Shown here: positions 43,971-53,495 of the stretch, one piece after another
Numbering within the stretch: position 1 is the stretch's first letter
Layout of the letters: each line of letters starts with the position of its first letter
Source of the DNA: JAEUUM01 sp038326165
GTDB taxonomy: Bacteria > Bacteroidota > Bacteroidia > Chitinophagales > Saprospiraceae
Assembly (NCBI GenBank): GCA_038326165.1
Contig: JBBQJT010000001.1
Coordinates: 62,001-126,000, forward strand
Length of the DNA: 64,000 nt
Reading direction: 5' to 3'
Program-made: the position numbers and the translations under genes
Notes under the pieces: model-generated
Told to the model about the DNA's origin: nothing
Databases searched by the model: none
What the model saw: only the letters and a program-made list of their open reading frames with translations

Positions 43971-45347
43971 TCAATTTAACATTCCAGTCAATTGACCAGG
44001 AAGAATACCTAATAAAAGGCTTGCCAGAGTCACAAAAACAATCACTCCTTCATACAATGCTGAATTACGGATTTTTTTCTCATGGAATGCAGGTGATGCA
44101 ATTGCTGTATTAACGACTCTTAAGTAGTAGTAGGCACCAATAACAGTATTGATAACAGCGAAAACCACTACGTAGATATGTTGAGATTTAACGGCTCCAA
44201 TAAGGACGAAATATTTTGCAAAGAAACCTCCCAGTGGTGGTATGCCTGCCATAGAGAATAATAACAGAATTAGACAAACTCCTTGCAAGGGCGCTGAATA
44301 AACTAAACCTCTCAATGATTCAATTGAGTATTCCCCTGTATATTTTTTTACGTTGAGGAAAATTGCAAACGCACCAACCGATGTCAATGCATAACTGGTA
44401 GCATAAAAAAACAATGCATCTGCTGCACCCTCTCCATTAACCATAATCGCTATCAACATATATCCTGCATGAGAAATACCAGAATAAGCCATTAGTCTTT
44501 TAAAATCTGTTTGTTGTATTGCAGATAAATTTCCGACAAATAAAGTCAATACTGCAATAATGGCAATCGAATTAATCCAAATTTCATCAAGTCCTGGAAT
44601 TCCAAGGTTTAGAAATCGATACAAAGCAGCAAATGCGCTTACTTTCACGATAGTAGCCATGAATCCAGTTATCAATGACGGTGAACCCTGATAAACATCT
44701 GGTACCCAGAAATGAAATGGAGCCGCACCGACCTTGAAGAGGAATCCACATAAGGTTAAAGCAATACCAGTGTAGAAAAGTCCTGGAAAATATGGTTGGC
44801 CGCTTTTTAAGCTTATTTCATGTAGGTCAAAACTATTGGTTGCGCCATAAATCATTGCAATCCCGAAAAGCATAATTGCACTGGCAAAAGCCCCCATTAA
44901 GAAGTATTTCAAAGAAGCTTCATTGGATAGATAATTGTTCCTATTGCTTCCTGCCAATATATAGAGTGGGATGGATAATATTTCAATTCCGAGAAACAAC
45001 ATGGTCAAATTGTGATAACTCACCAAACAAATGCCACCCACCAATGAAAACAAAAGCAATGCATAAGTATCTTCTATTGCTTTAAAATTCTCAGTGTAAT
45101 GTTTGTGACATAAAATAAACCACAATACACTCACAACAATTATGAGAGATGAAAATGCAAGTGCAAAATTGTCGAACTTTAACATTCCAGAAAACCAAAT
45201 AGCGTCTTTTGACCATTCATTTGAATTTAAATAGACCATTCCCAACAACACAGGAATGATGACCAAAAGGCTTTTGTTTTTGACATGAAATAAACCCATC
45301 ATCAAAACCAAAACTCCAAGAATCGACAGTATAATTAGTGCAGCCAT
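43971..45347 (-). CDS. nuoN: NADH-quinone oxidoreductase subunit N
   Basis: Membrane-arm antiporter-like subunit of complex I, 458 residues with about 14 transmembrane helices. Conserved elements include SLVGGICLVSYHNLTMLFLGIEILSIPLYILAGS (with the essential Glu in GIE), FKVGAAPFHFWVPDVYQGSP (Lys and the P-D-V-Y-x-G motif) and FKRLMAYSGISHAGYMLIAI. It is the last gene of the nuo operon, 3 bases after nuoM. No obvious hairpin terminator follows. Confidence 0.97.
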   Translation of the reverse strand: MAALIILSILGVLVLMMGLFHVKNKSLLVIIPVLLGMVYLNSNEWSKDAIWFSGMLKFDNFALAFSSLIIVVSVLWFILCHKHYTENFKAIEDTYALLLFSLVGGICLVSYHNLTMLFLGIEILSIPLYILAGSNRNNYLSNEASLKYFLMGAFASAIMLFGIAMIYGATNSFDLHEISLKSGQPYFPGLFYTGIALTLCGFLFKVGAAPFHFWVPDVYQGSPSLITGFMATIVKVSAFAALYRFLNLGIPGLDEIWINSIAIIAVLTLFVGNLSAIQQTDFKRLMAYSGISHAGYMLIAIMVNGEGAADALFFYATSYALTSVGAFAIFLNVKKYTGEYSIESLRGLVYSAPLQGVCLILLLFSMAGIPPLGGFFAKYFVLIGAVKSQHIYVVVFAVINTVIGAYYYLRVVNTAIASPAFHEKKIRNSALYEGVIVFVTLASLLLGILPGQLTGMLN

Positions 45348-45350
45348 TAA

Positions 45351-46796
45351 TCAATAAGTTTGAGTGATTTGGGTCAAAGATTCTATACTCGGCTTTATTG
45401 TATCCAATATATAATTTGGGAACAAACCGACGAATAATATGATAACAATCAAACATCCCAAAACCAGTAATTCTTCTGTATTTAGATCTGTTATTACCTT
45501 TTGAAATCTGTAATCGAGACCTAACATAGTTTTCTGATACATTCTCAACATATAAGTAGCTCCAATGATTATTGTGAGTCCGCCTATCACAGCTGCCCAC
45601 ACATTATAATCATAGATACCTGCCAAGAGTAAAAATTCTCCAACAAATCCGTTTGTCAAGGGTAACGAAACACTCGCCAAGGTGAGCACAAGAAAACTTG
45701 CTGCTAAGGCAGGAGCATTTTGTCTGATGCCACCAAGTTCCGGTATGTAACTTGTCCCTGTGCGATCAAGAATCAAATCTGCTACATAAAATAAGCCAAC
45801 AACTATTATCCCATGATTAAACATTTGTAGAACCCCACCAGATAGGCCATCATAATTAAAAACCAATATGCCTGCAGCTATCAACCCAACGTGAGACAAT
45901 GAAGAGTATGCTAATAGGGTTTTTAAGTTTTTTTGGTTAAAAGCCAATACACCTCCATATAAAACTCCTGCTAGAGCCAGTCCAATGAGAATTGGATTTA
46001 GAGTTGTTACAGCCAATGGAGTTACAGGAATATACCATTTGAGCAATCCAAATAATCCCATTTTAAGCATTATCCCTGATAAAAGCATTGTACCTGAAGT
46101 TGGGGCTTGTGTGTATGTATTAGCCTGCCAAGTATGAAAAGGAATCAGCGGAATCTTGATGACAAAAGCTAGCAAAAATCCTCCAGCTACCCATATTTGC
46201 TCGACTTGACTCAATCCATTGTTATAAAATGAATCAATTGAAAAATTTGGTGAAGGCAGTTTTGAGTATATATATAGTATTGAGCCCAACATGAATACCG
46301 AACCAAATAGAGTATAAATAAAGAATTTTACGACAGTCTTTACTCTGTTTTCATCACCCCACAAAAAGATGATGATATAAATTGGTATCAAAGCGAGTTC
46401 CCAACACAAATAAAATAACAACGCATCCTGAGCCATAAATACTCCAAGCATTCCTGCTTGCATTAAAAGTGCCAAGGCATAGAATATATTGGAATTAGTT
46501 CTTTTAGAATCAATTCTCAACAAAACAACAGGCATTAAAATATTGGTCATCAAAACCAGCAAAGCTGCAATTCCGTCAACTCCTATGTGAAAAAAAGCAC
46601 CAATCGAAGGTATCCAATTGGACCTATAGGTAAATTGTAAACCACCTGTTGGATCTAAAGAATTGAAAACATAAATAGCAAGTGCAACATTGATCAACGC
46701 AGAAATCATTGCCAAGGACTTTGATGCTTTTCCTGTCAAAAATGCAGAAAAAACAGAACCAGCCAATGCAACTAATAAAATAACTAATACATTCAT
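45351..46796 (-). CDS. nuoM: NADH-quinone oxidoreductase subunit M
   Basis: Second antiporter-like membrane subunit of complex I, 481 residues. Landmarks are FHIGVDGIAALLVLMTNILMPVV, LLFYLCWELALIPIYIIIFLWG (essential Glu), FVIKIPLIPFHTWQANTYTQAPTSGTMLLSGIMLKMG and LKTLLAYSSLSHVGLIAAGI. Its start overlaps the nuoL stop by 4 bases, so translation is coupled. Confidence 0.97.
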   Translation of the reverse strand: MNVLVILLVALAGSVFSAFLTGKASKSLAMISALINVALAIYVFNSLDPTGGLQFTYRSNWIPSIGAFFHIGVDGIAALLVLMTNILMPVVLLRIDSKRTNSNIFYALALLMQAGMLGVFMAQDALLFYLCWELALIPIYIIIFLWGDENRVKTVVKFFIYTLFGSVFMLGSILYIYSKLPSPNFSIDSFYNNGLSQVEQIWVAGGFLLAFVIKIPLIPFHTWQANTYTQAPTSGTMLLSGIMLKMGLFGLLKWYIPVTPLAVTTLNPILIGLALAGVLYGGVLAFNQKNLKTLLAYSSLSHVGLIAAGILVFNYDGLSGGVLQMFNHGIIVVGLFYVADLILDRTGTSYIPELGGIRQNAPALAASFLVLTLASVSLPLTNGFVGEFLLLAGIYDYNVWAAVIGGLTIIIGATYMLRMYQKTMLGLDYRFQKVITDLNTEELLVLGCLIVIILFVGLFPNYILDTIKPSIESLTQITQTY

Positions 46797-48679
46797 CTGC
46801 TAAGATATTGAAACACCAAAAGTGTAATGATTCCTAATACCATACTTAATATATAAACTCCTGTTGAACCTGATTGAATTCTTCTGATGGTTTGGCCACT
46901 TAACAGGGTTGTTAGGCTAACTTGGTTAACCAATCCATCAAAAAGTTTGGATTCTAAAACCCCATTTGTCCATTTTGAAATTCTTGCAAAATTCTGGGTT
47001 ATGAGTGAATCATAGGCTTCATCAATGTAAAACTTATTATCAATAGCCTTGGCCCAAAACCCATTGTTGACTTGTAGTGCTTTTTCTCCACTGCACCATT
47101 TCCTGACAAGAATAAAGATGATAATCAAAGCGACAACCGAAACACCCATTAAACAGTATTCAAAAAAGTGTGACACGTGTCCTTCTTGTTGTACTTTGAT
47201 TGCCGGTGCCAAAAAGGAATTCAGCCAATGAAAATCGCTGATAACTTCTGGCAAACCCAGTACACCTGAAAACATTGAAGCCAGAGCAAGAAGCACCAAA
47301 GGGACCGTTATTGTCAAAGGAGATTCATGCAAATGTGAAGCTTGATGATCTGTACCTCTAAATGAATTGCTAAAAGTTAAAAAATATAAACGAAGCATAT
47401 AAATTGCTGTCAATACACTTGTTAGAGCAAGGAAGAAAAACATCCAAACAGATTTTGAATAAGCCATTGCAAGTATTTCATCTTTTGAAAAGAAAGCTGC
47501 AAATGGCGGAAAACCAATAATAGTCAATGTGCCAATTAGAAATGTGAAATGAGTAATCGGTAATGCTTTAGTCAATCCTCCCATCTTCCGGATATCTTGT
47601 TCACCACTCATAGCATGGATTACACTTCCTGCCCCTAAAAAGAGAAGTGCTTTAAAGAATGCATGGGTACCGAGATGGAAAATAGCTGAGCTGAAGGCAC
47701 CGGCACCAACTGCGGCAAACATAAAACCCAATTGACTCACAGTAGAGTAGGCCAATACTTTTTTAATATCATTTTGTCTCAATCCTATTATTGCTGCAAT
47801 AAGTGCAGTTGCTACCCCGACAGCAAAAATTAGATTTAAGCTTATTGGAGCCAAAACAAACAAACTACTCAATCGCACTACTAGATAAATACCTGCTGTA
47901 ACCATTGTAGCTGCATGAATCAGTGCAGAAACTGGTGTTGGACCAGCCATTGCGTCAGGAAGCCATGTATACAATGGGATTTGAGCACTCTTACCTGTTG
48001 CTCCGAAGAATAGACAGAGTGTGATCATTGTTGCTAATCCTGTTGTGATCATTCCACCACCAGCTAATTCATTTATTTTAGAATATTCCAAAGTATTGAA
48101 TTGGATCAAACAAGTAAATATGGCAATTAAAAAGCCTAGGTCACCAATTCTGTTGATGATAAAGGCTTTTCTGGCTGCATCATTATTTTCATGATCTTTG
48201 TACCAAAAGCCAATCAACAGATAGGAACACAAACCTACACCTTCCCATCCGATAAATGTAACCAACATATTACTGCCCAAAACAAGCAGCAACATGAAAA
48301 ATACAAAGAGATTCAAGTAAGCAAAAAAAGTGTTTTGATTTTCATCATCATGCATGTATCCTTGAGAATACAAATGAATTAAAGAACCTACCCCAGTAAT
48401 TATGCTGAGCATGATCAAGGTGAGTTGGTCAATATGAAAACTGAAGGAAATATGTGCCCATGAAGAGCTAAACCATTCACCTATTGTTAGATGAAGTCCT
48501 AATGGCTCTGCGCCAATTGGGCCCCAAAGACTTACCACCAAACCAAATGATGCAATTAGAGCCAAAGTGCTGATCCAAGAACCAACTGATTTTGGCAATT
48601 GCTTTCCAAAGAAAATATTGATTGTAAAGCCAATCAATGGAAGCAACGGAATCATTAAGGCCATTTCTCTTATACCCAT
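46793..48679 (-). CDS. nuoL: NADH-quinone oxidoreductase subunit L
   Basis: The distal antiporter-like subunit of complex I, 628 residues. Landmarks are FSFHIDQLTLIMLSIITGVGSLIHLYSQGYM, LVTFIGWEGVGLCSYLLIGFWY (essential Glu), KSAQIPLYTWLPDAMAGPTPVSALIHAATMVTAGIYLV and IKKVLAYSTVSQLGFMFAAVG. The C-terminal amphipathic lateral helix region follows (FYIDEAYDSLITQNFARISKW). Length is at the short end but complete. Confidence 0.97.
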   Translation of the reverse strand: MGIREMALMIPLLPLIGFTINIFFGKQLPKSVGSWISTLALIASFGLVVSLWGPIGAEPLGLHLTIGEWFSSSWAHISFSFHIDQLTLIMLSIITGVGSLIHLYSQGYMHDDENQNTFFAYLNLFVFFMLLLVLGSNMLVTFIGWEGVGLCSYLLIGFWYKDHENNDAARKAFIINRIGDLGFLIAIFTCLIQFNTLEYSKINELAGGGMITTGLATMITLCLFFGATGKSAQIPLYTWLPDAMAGPTPVSALIHAATMVTAGIYLVVRLSSLFVLAPISLNLIFAVGVATALIAAIIGLRQNDIKKVLAYSTVSQLGFMFAAVGAGAFSSAIFHLGTHAFFKALLFLGAGSVIHAMSGEQDIRKMGGLTKALPITHFTFLIGTLTIIGFPPFAAFFSKDEILAMAYSKSVWMFFFLALTSVLTAIYMLRLYFLTFSNSFRGTDHQASHLHESPLTITVPLVLLALASMFSGVLGLPEVISDFHWLNSFLAPAIKVQQEGHVSHFFEYCLMGVSVVALIIIFILVRKWCSGEKALQVNNGFWAKAIDNKFYIDEAYDSLITQNFARISKWTNGVLESKLFDGLVNQVSLTTLLSGQTIRRIQSGSTGVYILSMVLGIITLLVFQYLSR

Positions 48680-48689
48680 ATCTGCGTTG

Positions 48690-49010
48690 TTACCATTTTA
48701 AGTTTTGCAATTTATCGATATCGACTGAATGCATATTTCTATATATCATTACCAATATTGCTAAGCCCACAGCAACTTCGGCAGCAGCGATTATCATTAT
48801 AAAAAAAACAAAAGTTTGCCCTCCTGCACTGTGATGATGGGCTGAAAACGCGACTAAGAGCAAATTCACAGCATTAAGCATCAATTCCACACACATGAAT
48901 ATGATGATTGCATTCTTTCGGATAAGTACTCCAGTCACTCCTACACTAAACAGTAGGCATGCCAAAACGACATAATGCTCTAGTGAAATTTGTTGTAATA
49001 ATGGTATCAT
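48690..49010 (-). CDS. nuoK: NADH-quinone oxidoreductase subunit K
   Basis: Small membrane subunit of 106 residues with three helices. The conserved Glu residues of the proton path are in FMCVELMLNAVNLLLVAF and IMIIAAAEVAVGLAILVMIYR. The N-terminus (LEHYVVLACLLFSVGVTGVLIRKNAIIIFM) matches the family. It is 1 base from nuoJ and 10 from nuoL. Confidence 0.97.
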   Translation of the reverse strand: MIPLLQQISLEHYVVLACLLFSVGVTGVLIRKNAIIIFMCVELMLNAVNLLLVAFSAHHHSAGGQTFVFFIMIIAAAEVAVGLAILVMIYRNMHSVDIDKLQNLKW

Positions 49011-49011
49011 A

Positions 49012-49509
49012 TCAATCTATATCTTTTTTGGCCAACATTACCGAACCTGCAATGGCAGCGAACAATAATACCGACGATAATTCAAAAGGCAGTAAATAGG
49101 TCGTAAACAAAGCTTTTCCTAATGACTGCACAGTTCCTAATTCTCCAAGAGATTGAACCTGAGCCATTGAGGTATCTGCGCTTTTTGAAGCAGCTGTTAA
49201 AACCAATAACATAATTCCACCGGTTAATACTGCACCTAACTTTCCAAAATTAGATTTTGGCTGATCACTGTCTTTATTGAGGTTCAACATCATCACTACA
49301 AATAAGAACAATACCATGATGGCTCCTGCATAGACTATGATATGAACTATTGCCAAAAATTCTGCATTCATCAGAATAAAATGTCCTGCAATAGCAAAAA
49401 AGCAAAGGACCAGATACAACACGCTGTGTACCGGACTTTTAGCGAACACTACCAACACTGCGGATAACAATGCAATAGCTGACAATACATAAAAAGCAAT
49501 TTCTGACAT
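49012..49509 (-). CDS. nuoJ: NADH-quinone oxidoreductase subunit J
   Basis: Membrane subunit of 165 residues and five helices. Conserved segments are PVHSVLYLVLCFFAIAGHFILMNAEFLAIVHIIVYAGAIMVLFLFVVMMLNLNKD (the A-E-F-L-A-x-V-x-I-x-V-Y-A-G-A-I-M-V-L-F-L-F motif) and the C-terminal YLLPFELSSVLLFAAIAGSVMLAKKD, which includes the pi-bulge region of helix 3 and the last helix. It follows nuoI by 46 bases. Confidence 0.97.
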   Translation of the reverse strand: MSEIAFYVLSAIALLSAVLVVFAKSPVHSVLYLVLCFFAIAGHFILMNAEFLAIVHIIVYAGAIMVLFLFVVMMLNLNKDSDQPKSNFGKLGAVLTGGIMLLVLTAASKSADTSMAQVQSLGELGTVQSLGKALFTTYLLPFELSSVLLFAAIAGSVMLAKKDID

Positions 49510-49555
49510 TCAGATTATTTGTTTGGCAGTGCGAAATTATAAAATGATATCACAA

Positions 49556-50101
49556 TCAAAAGGATTGGTGAGTATTTTTACGTTTACTAATATCGATTCT
49601 TTGATCAATTTTTTCAACAAGATAATCTTTTCCATAAACAAAGCTGTCTCTTTCATACTCTGATGGAACCAATCGTGGAGTAAGATATATCGCATCTTTG
49701 GGACAAGCTTCCTCACAAAGGCCACAATAAATACACCTCAGCATATTTATTTCGTAAACTGCAGCATATTTTTCTTCTCTATAAAGATGTTCTTCGCCTT
49801 TTTTTCTTTCAGCTGCATCCATTGTTATCGCTTCTGCAGGACACGCGAGTGCGCATAGACCACAAGCAGTACAATTTTCACGACCTTGTTCATCACGTTT
49901 TAATACGTGCATTCCACGATAAATATCTGAAAACTCTCTTGTAACTTCAGGGTAGTTCAGTGAAACTTTCTTTTTGAACAAATGACTGATGGTTATGCCC
50001 ATTCCTTTTATAATAGCAGGTAAGTACATGTTTTCCCAGAAAGTCAACTCACGTAAACCTTTTGATACTTCCTTTTTCTTTTTTGATAGATTGTAATACA
50101 T
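49556..50101 (-). CDS. nuoI: NADH-quinone oxidoreductase subunit I
   Basis: Peripheral-arm subunit with clusters N6a and N6b. Two CxxCxxCxxxCP motifs are present: CTACGLCALACPAEAI and CIYCGLCEEACPKDAI. The N-terminal amphipathic part (YLPAIIKGMGITISHLFKKKVSLNYPE) precedes RGMHVLKRDEQGRENC. 181 residues, a normal length. It passes electrons from NuoG/NuoF towards N2 in NuoB. Confidence 0.97.
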   Translation of the reverse strand: MYYNLSKKKKEVSKGLRELTFWENMYLPAIIKGMGITISHLFKKKVSLNYPEVTREFSDIYRGMHVLKRDEQGRENCTACGLCALACPAEAITMDAAERKKGEEHLYREEKYAAVYEINMLRCIYCGLCEEACPKDAIYLTPRLVPSEYERDSFVYGKDYLVEKIDQRIDISKRKNTHQSF

Positions 50102-50107
50102 AATGCC

Positions 50108-51139
50108 TTATAAAGTGTTTTTGAAAGTCAACCATCCTCCTGTCAAAAAAATATTAGCTAATGCAAGAGGGATGAGTATTTGCCAACCTAATCTCATCAA
50201 TTGATCATATCTGAATCTGGGTATTGTCCATCTCACCCACATGAAAAAGAATATAAAAAAGAATACTTTGGTGAAGAAAATGATTACGCCAACTAAAGCG
50301 AAAGCATTTTGACCCAGTCCAAGGCTTGAAATAAATGGGAAATCATAACCACCAAAAAACAAACAAACTATAACTGCTGATGAAATGAACATGTGTACAT
50401 ATTCAGCAAATAAAAAGAGACCAAGTTTCATGCTCGAATATTCAGTATGAAAACCCCCAACCAATTCTGTTTCACATTCTGCCAAATCAAAAGGCGCCCT
50501 GTTGCATTCTGCAAAAGCACAAATCAAAAATATCAAGAATCCAAGGGGTTGATAAAAAATATTCCAATGCATTCCTGCCTGTTGTTCTACTATTTCACGA
50601 AGAGAAAGAGAGCCAGTATATAATAAAATACCAATGACAGATAAACCCATGGCCAATTCATAGCTGATCATTTGGGAACTCGCCCTTACGGACCCAAGTA
50701 ATGAAAATTTATTGTTACTGGACCATCCACCGAGCATTATTCCATAAACTCCTAAACTCACAACTCCAAAAATATACAGCAATCCAATATTGATGTCGGC
50801 AACTTGTAAAGGAATTGTTGTGCCATTGATTGAAATTGAAGGCCCCCAAGGCACTACGGCACTTGTCATTAAAGCTGTTAACATAAAAAGAGAAGGCCCA
50901 AGTATAAATAATGCTTTATCAGATGCAAGAGGGATTATTTCTTCTTTAAAGAACATTTTTCCCCCATCAGCCAGAGGTTGCAATAGTCCGTAGGGACCAG
51001 CTCTGTTTGGCCCCAACCTATCTTGTAAAAAAGCAGCAACTTTTCTTTCGGCATAAGTAGAATAGGCAGCAATAGTTAGTGTAATTACAAATAACACAAT
51101 TACCAAAATGATTTTAGCTAATAAAAAAGTACTTATCAT
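50108..51139 (-). CDS. nuoH: NADH-quinone oxidoreductase subunit H
   Basis: Membrane subunit forming much of the quinone chamber, 343 residues with eight helices. Diagnostic segments are TYAERKVAAFLQDRLGPNRAGPYGLLQPLADGGKMFFKEEIIP, GWSSNNKFSLLGSVRASSQMISYELAMG, AFAECNRAPFDLAECETELVGGFHTEYSSMKLGLFLFAEYVHMF and WVRWTIPRFRYDQLMRLGWQ. Its start overlaps the nuoG stop by 4 bases. Confidence 0.97.
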   Translation of the reverse strand: MISTFLLAKIILVIVLFVITLTIAAYSTYAERKVAAFLQDRLGPNRAGPYGLLQPLADGGKMFFKEEIIPLASDKALFILGPSLFMLTALMTSAVVPWGPSISINGTTIPLQVADINIGLLYIFGVVSLGVYGIMLGGWSSNNKFSLLGSVRASSQMISYELAMGLSVIGILLYTGSLSLREIVEQQAGMHWNIFYQPLGFLIFLICAFAECNRAPFDLAECETELVGGFHTEYSSMKLGLFLFAEYVHMFISSAVIVCLFFGGYDFPFISSLGLGQNAFALVGVIIFFTKVFFFIFFFMWVRWTIPRFRYDQLMRLGWQILIPLALANIFLTGGWLTFKNTL

Positions 51140-52128
51140 GATGGATTTTCTATTAGATTAGGTAGGATAACACCTGGTAGGTCGGGCAAAATCTGAACTT
51201 CATCGACTGACAGTAGGCCTTTACCATGATTTTGTACGATCACTGAATGTCTATTTATTTCAACTGGACCTTCAATCGTCCAATCGCTTAATTGCTTTTT
51301 ATAAAAGCGGCAGTCGTTACATATAAATTCATGTACCTCTCCGAATTCATCTTTTCTTCCGGTAACTCGGAGTACTACATCGCCTTGAAACCAAAGTGTT
51401 ACCTTTCCGGAGCATTTTCCACAATTACAATTCGCGTAAACTGGTTTTGTGTACCAAACTCGGCTTTTAAATCGAAATGTACGATCCGTAAGTGCTCCAA
51501 CTGGACACACATCTATGACATTTCCGGAAAAATCATTTTCAATAGCATTTTCAATATAGGTCGAGATTTCAGAAACATCGCCTCTATTCATAACTCCATG
51601 CACGCGACCGTCTGTGATTTGGTCAGCGACCTTTACACATCTGTAACATAGAATACATCTTGTCATGTGCAACTGTATGGTATCGCCAATATCTATTTTA
51701 TCGAAAGTTCTTCTTTCAAACTCATAACGGGTTCCTTCCTTACCATGCTCGTAACTTAAATCCTGCAAATGACACTCTCCAGCCTGATCACATATAGGAC
51801 AATCTAGAGGATGGTTCAACAAGAGAAATTCTACAACTCCAGCTCTTGCCTCCTGAATTTCTGGGCTTGTTCTGTTTCTTACGACCATGCCGTCCATAAC
51901 ATTTGTCTTACAAGAGGCCACCGGCTTAGGCATAGGCCTTGGATCTTTTTCGGAACCTTGTTCCACCTTGACTATGCAGGTTCTGCAATATCCTCCACTC
52001 GTTTTCAGATTAGTGTAATAGCACATTGCAGGAGGAACTACATCGCCTCCAATCATTCTGGCAGCTTGCAGAATGGTTGTACCTTCTGGTACTTCAATTG
52101 TGATATCATCTATAGTGACTTTAGGCAT
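51136..52128 (-). CDS. nuoG: Short NuoG: iron-sulfur subunit without molybdopterin domain
   Basis: A 330-residue version of NuoG, about 40% of the proteobacterial length. It retains the 2Fe-2S N1b site (MCYYTNLKTSGGYCRTC and ASC), the His/Cys N5 site (HPLDCPICDQAGEC) and the N4 site (CILCYRCVK with a later CPVGAL), then stops shortly after a four-Cys segment (CNCGKCSG and FICNDC). The catalytically inert molybdopterin-oxidoreductase-like domain is wholly absent. A 4-base overlap with nuoH shows the gene is not broken. Short NuoG is the form I expect in many Bacteroidota. Confidence 0.93.
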   Translation of the reverse strand: MPKVTIDDITIEVPEGTTILQAARMIGGDVVPPAMCYYTNLKTSGGYCRTCIVKVEQGSEKDPRPMPKPVASCKTNVMDGMVVRNRTSPEIQEARAGVVEFLLLNHPLDCPICDQAGECHLQDLSYEHGKEGTRYEFERRTFDKIDIGDTIQLHMTRCILCYRCVKVADQITDGRVHGVMNRGDVSEISTYIENAIENDFSGNVIDVCPVGALTDRTFRFKSRVWYTKPVYANCNCGKCSGKVTLWFQGDVVLRVTGRKDEFGEVHEFICNDCRFYKKQLSDWTIEGPVEINRHSVIVQNHGKGLLSVDEVQILPDLPGVILPNLIENPS

Positions 52129-52139
52129 AATATAAATAG

Positions 52140-53480
52140 TTATCCAGCTTCTACTAAGCCTTTAATTCTATAATAGTGTTTCACGTCATCAATACTCGAC
52201 GGGCTACTGACATAATCTTCAAATTCTGATCTGAAATGGCGTATTGCGCTTGCTACAGGCCAAGCTGCAGCGTCACCAAAAGGACAAATTGTTTTGCCTT
52301 CTATTTTTGCTTGTATATCCCACAATAGATCTACGTCCTTCAAAGTACCATGACCGTCCAATATTTTATGTAAAATTTTTTCCATCCATCCAGTTCCTTC
52401 TCTACAAGGGCTGCATTGACCACAACTTTCATGATGATAAAAACGCGTAAATGTGTACAAGTTCTTTACAATACTACTGTCTTCGTCCATTACTATAAAT
52501 CCACCTGAACCTAGCATTGTTCCAGAAGCAAAGCCTCCATCCGCCAGTGATTCGTACGACATGAGTCTTGGACGGCCATCTATTGTATTCAAAATAAGGT
52601 GGGCGGGTAGTATAGGAACGGAAGATCCGCCTGCGACAACGGCCTTCAACTTCTTTCCATTTTTTATGCCACCACAATATTGGTCGCTATATATAAACTC
52701 TTCAACGGGCAATCCCATTTCAATTTCAAAAACACCAGGATTGTTGATATGGCCACTTGCTGAAATAAGTTTTGTTCCAGAACTTTTTTCTACGCCAATT
52801 TTAGAATACCATTCGCCTCCATTATTAACTATGGGAACTACAGCAGTTATGGTTTCTACGTTATTTACTACCGTTGGTCTTGAATACAGGCCAGATACTG
52901 CGGGAAAAGGAGGTTTGATACGCGGATTTCCTCGCTTTCCTTCTAAACTCTCTAACAGTGCTGTCTCCTCTCCACATATATAGGCTCCTGCACCAACGTG
53001 CATGTAAAGCTCTAAATCATATCCTGAACCTTTAATGTTTTTTCCAAGCCAGCCTTGATCATAGGCTTCTTTTATGGCTTTTTCCATTATTCTGTAGATG
53101 TAGAAATATTCTCCTCGGATATATATGTAGGAAGTGTTGGCTCCAAGTGCGTAACTTGAAGTGATCATTCCTTCTATCAAAAGGTGAGGTAACTTTTCCA
53201 TGAGATACCTGTCTTTAAAAGTTCCAGGTTCTGATTCGTCGGCATTGCATACCAAATATCTTGCAACATTTTCTGGTTTTGCTAGAAAACTCCATTTCAT
53301 TCCAGTAGGAAAACCAGCGCCTCCACGACCTCTAAGCCCTGATTTTTTTACTTCCTCGACAATGCTATCAGGATTTTTTTCTGTCAAAACCTTTTCAACT
53401 GATTTATATCCACCGTTTGAACGGTAAACTTCATAAGTTTCTATTCCTGCTTTGTCTATATGTTCTAATAATACTTTCAT
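52140..53480 (-). CDS. nuoF: NADH-quinone oxidoreductase subunit F
   Basis: The NADH-oxidising flavoprotein subunit, 446 residues. GLRGRGGAGFPTGMKWSF is the NADH/FMN-binding glycine-rich motif and YLVCNADESEPGTFKDR the FMN site. AGAYICGEETALLESLEGKRGNPR and the cluster N3 ligands in HHESCGQCSPCREGTGWM plus a later Cys (GKTICPFGDAAAWP) are all present. With NuoE and NuoG it makes the NADH module, so this complex is the full NADH-linked enzyme, not a reduced 11-subunit form. Confidence 0.97.
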   Translation of the reverse strand: MKVLLEHIDKAGIETYEVYRSNGGYKSVEKVLTEKNPDSIVEEVKKSGLRGRGGAGFPTGMKWSFLAKPENVARYLVCNADESEPGTFKDRYLMEKLPHLLIEGMITSSYALGANTSYIYIRGEYFYIYRIMEKAIKEAYDQGWLGKNIKGSGYDLELYMHVGAGAYICGEETALLESLEGKRGNPRIKPPFPAVSGLYSRPTVVNNVETITAVVPIVNNGGEWYSKIGVEKSSGTKLISASGHINNPGVFEIEMGLPVEEFIYSDQYCGGIKNGKKLKAVVAGGSSVPILPAHLILNTIDGRPRLMSYESLADGGFASGTMLGSGGFIVMDEDSSIVKNLYTFTRFYHHESCGQCSPCREGTGWMEKILHKILDGHGTLKDVDLLWDIQAKIEGKTICPFGDAAAWPVASAIRHFRSEFEDYVSSPSSIDDVKHYYRIKGLVEAG

Positions 53481-53495
53481 TCTGAATCTTTGATA

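Noticed and set aside
51136..52128. NuoG as a truncated pseudogene
   Set aside because: The stop overlaps the nuoH start by 4 bases and all cluster ligands are present, so the short form is a normal gene.
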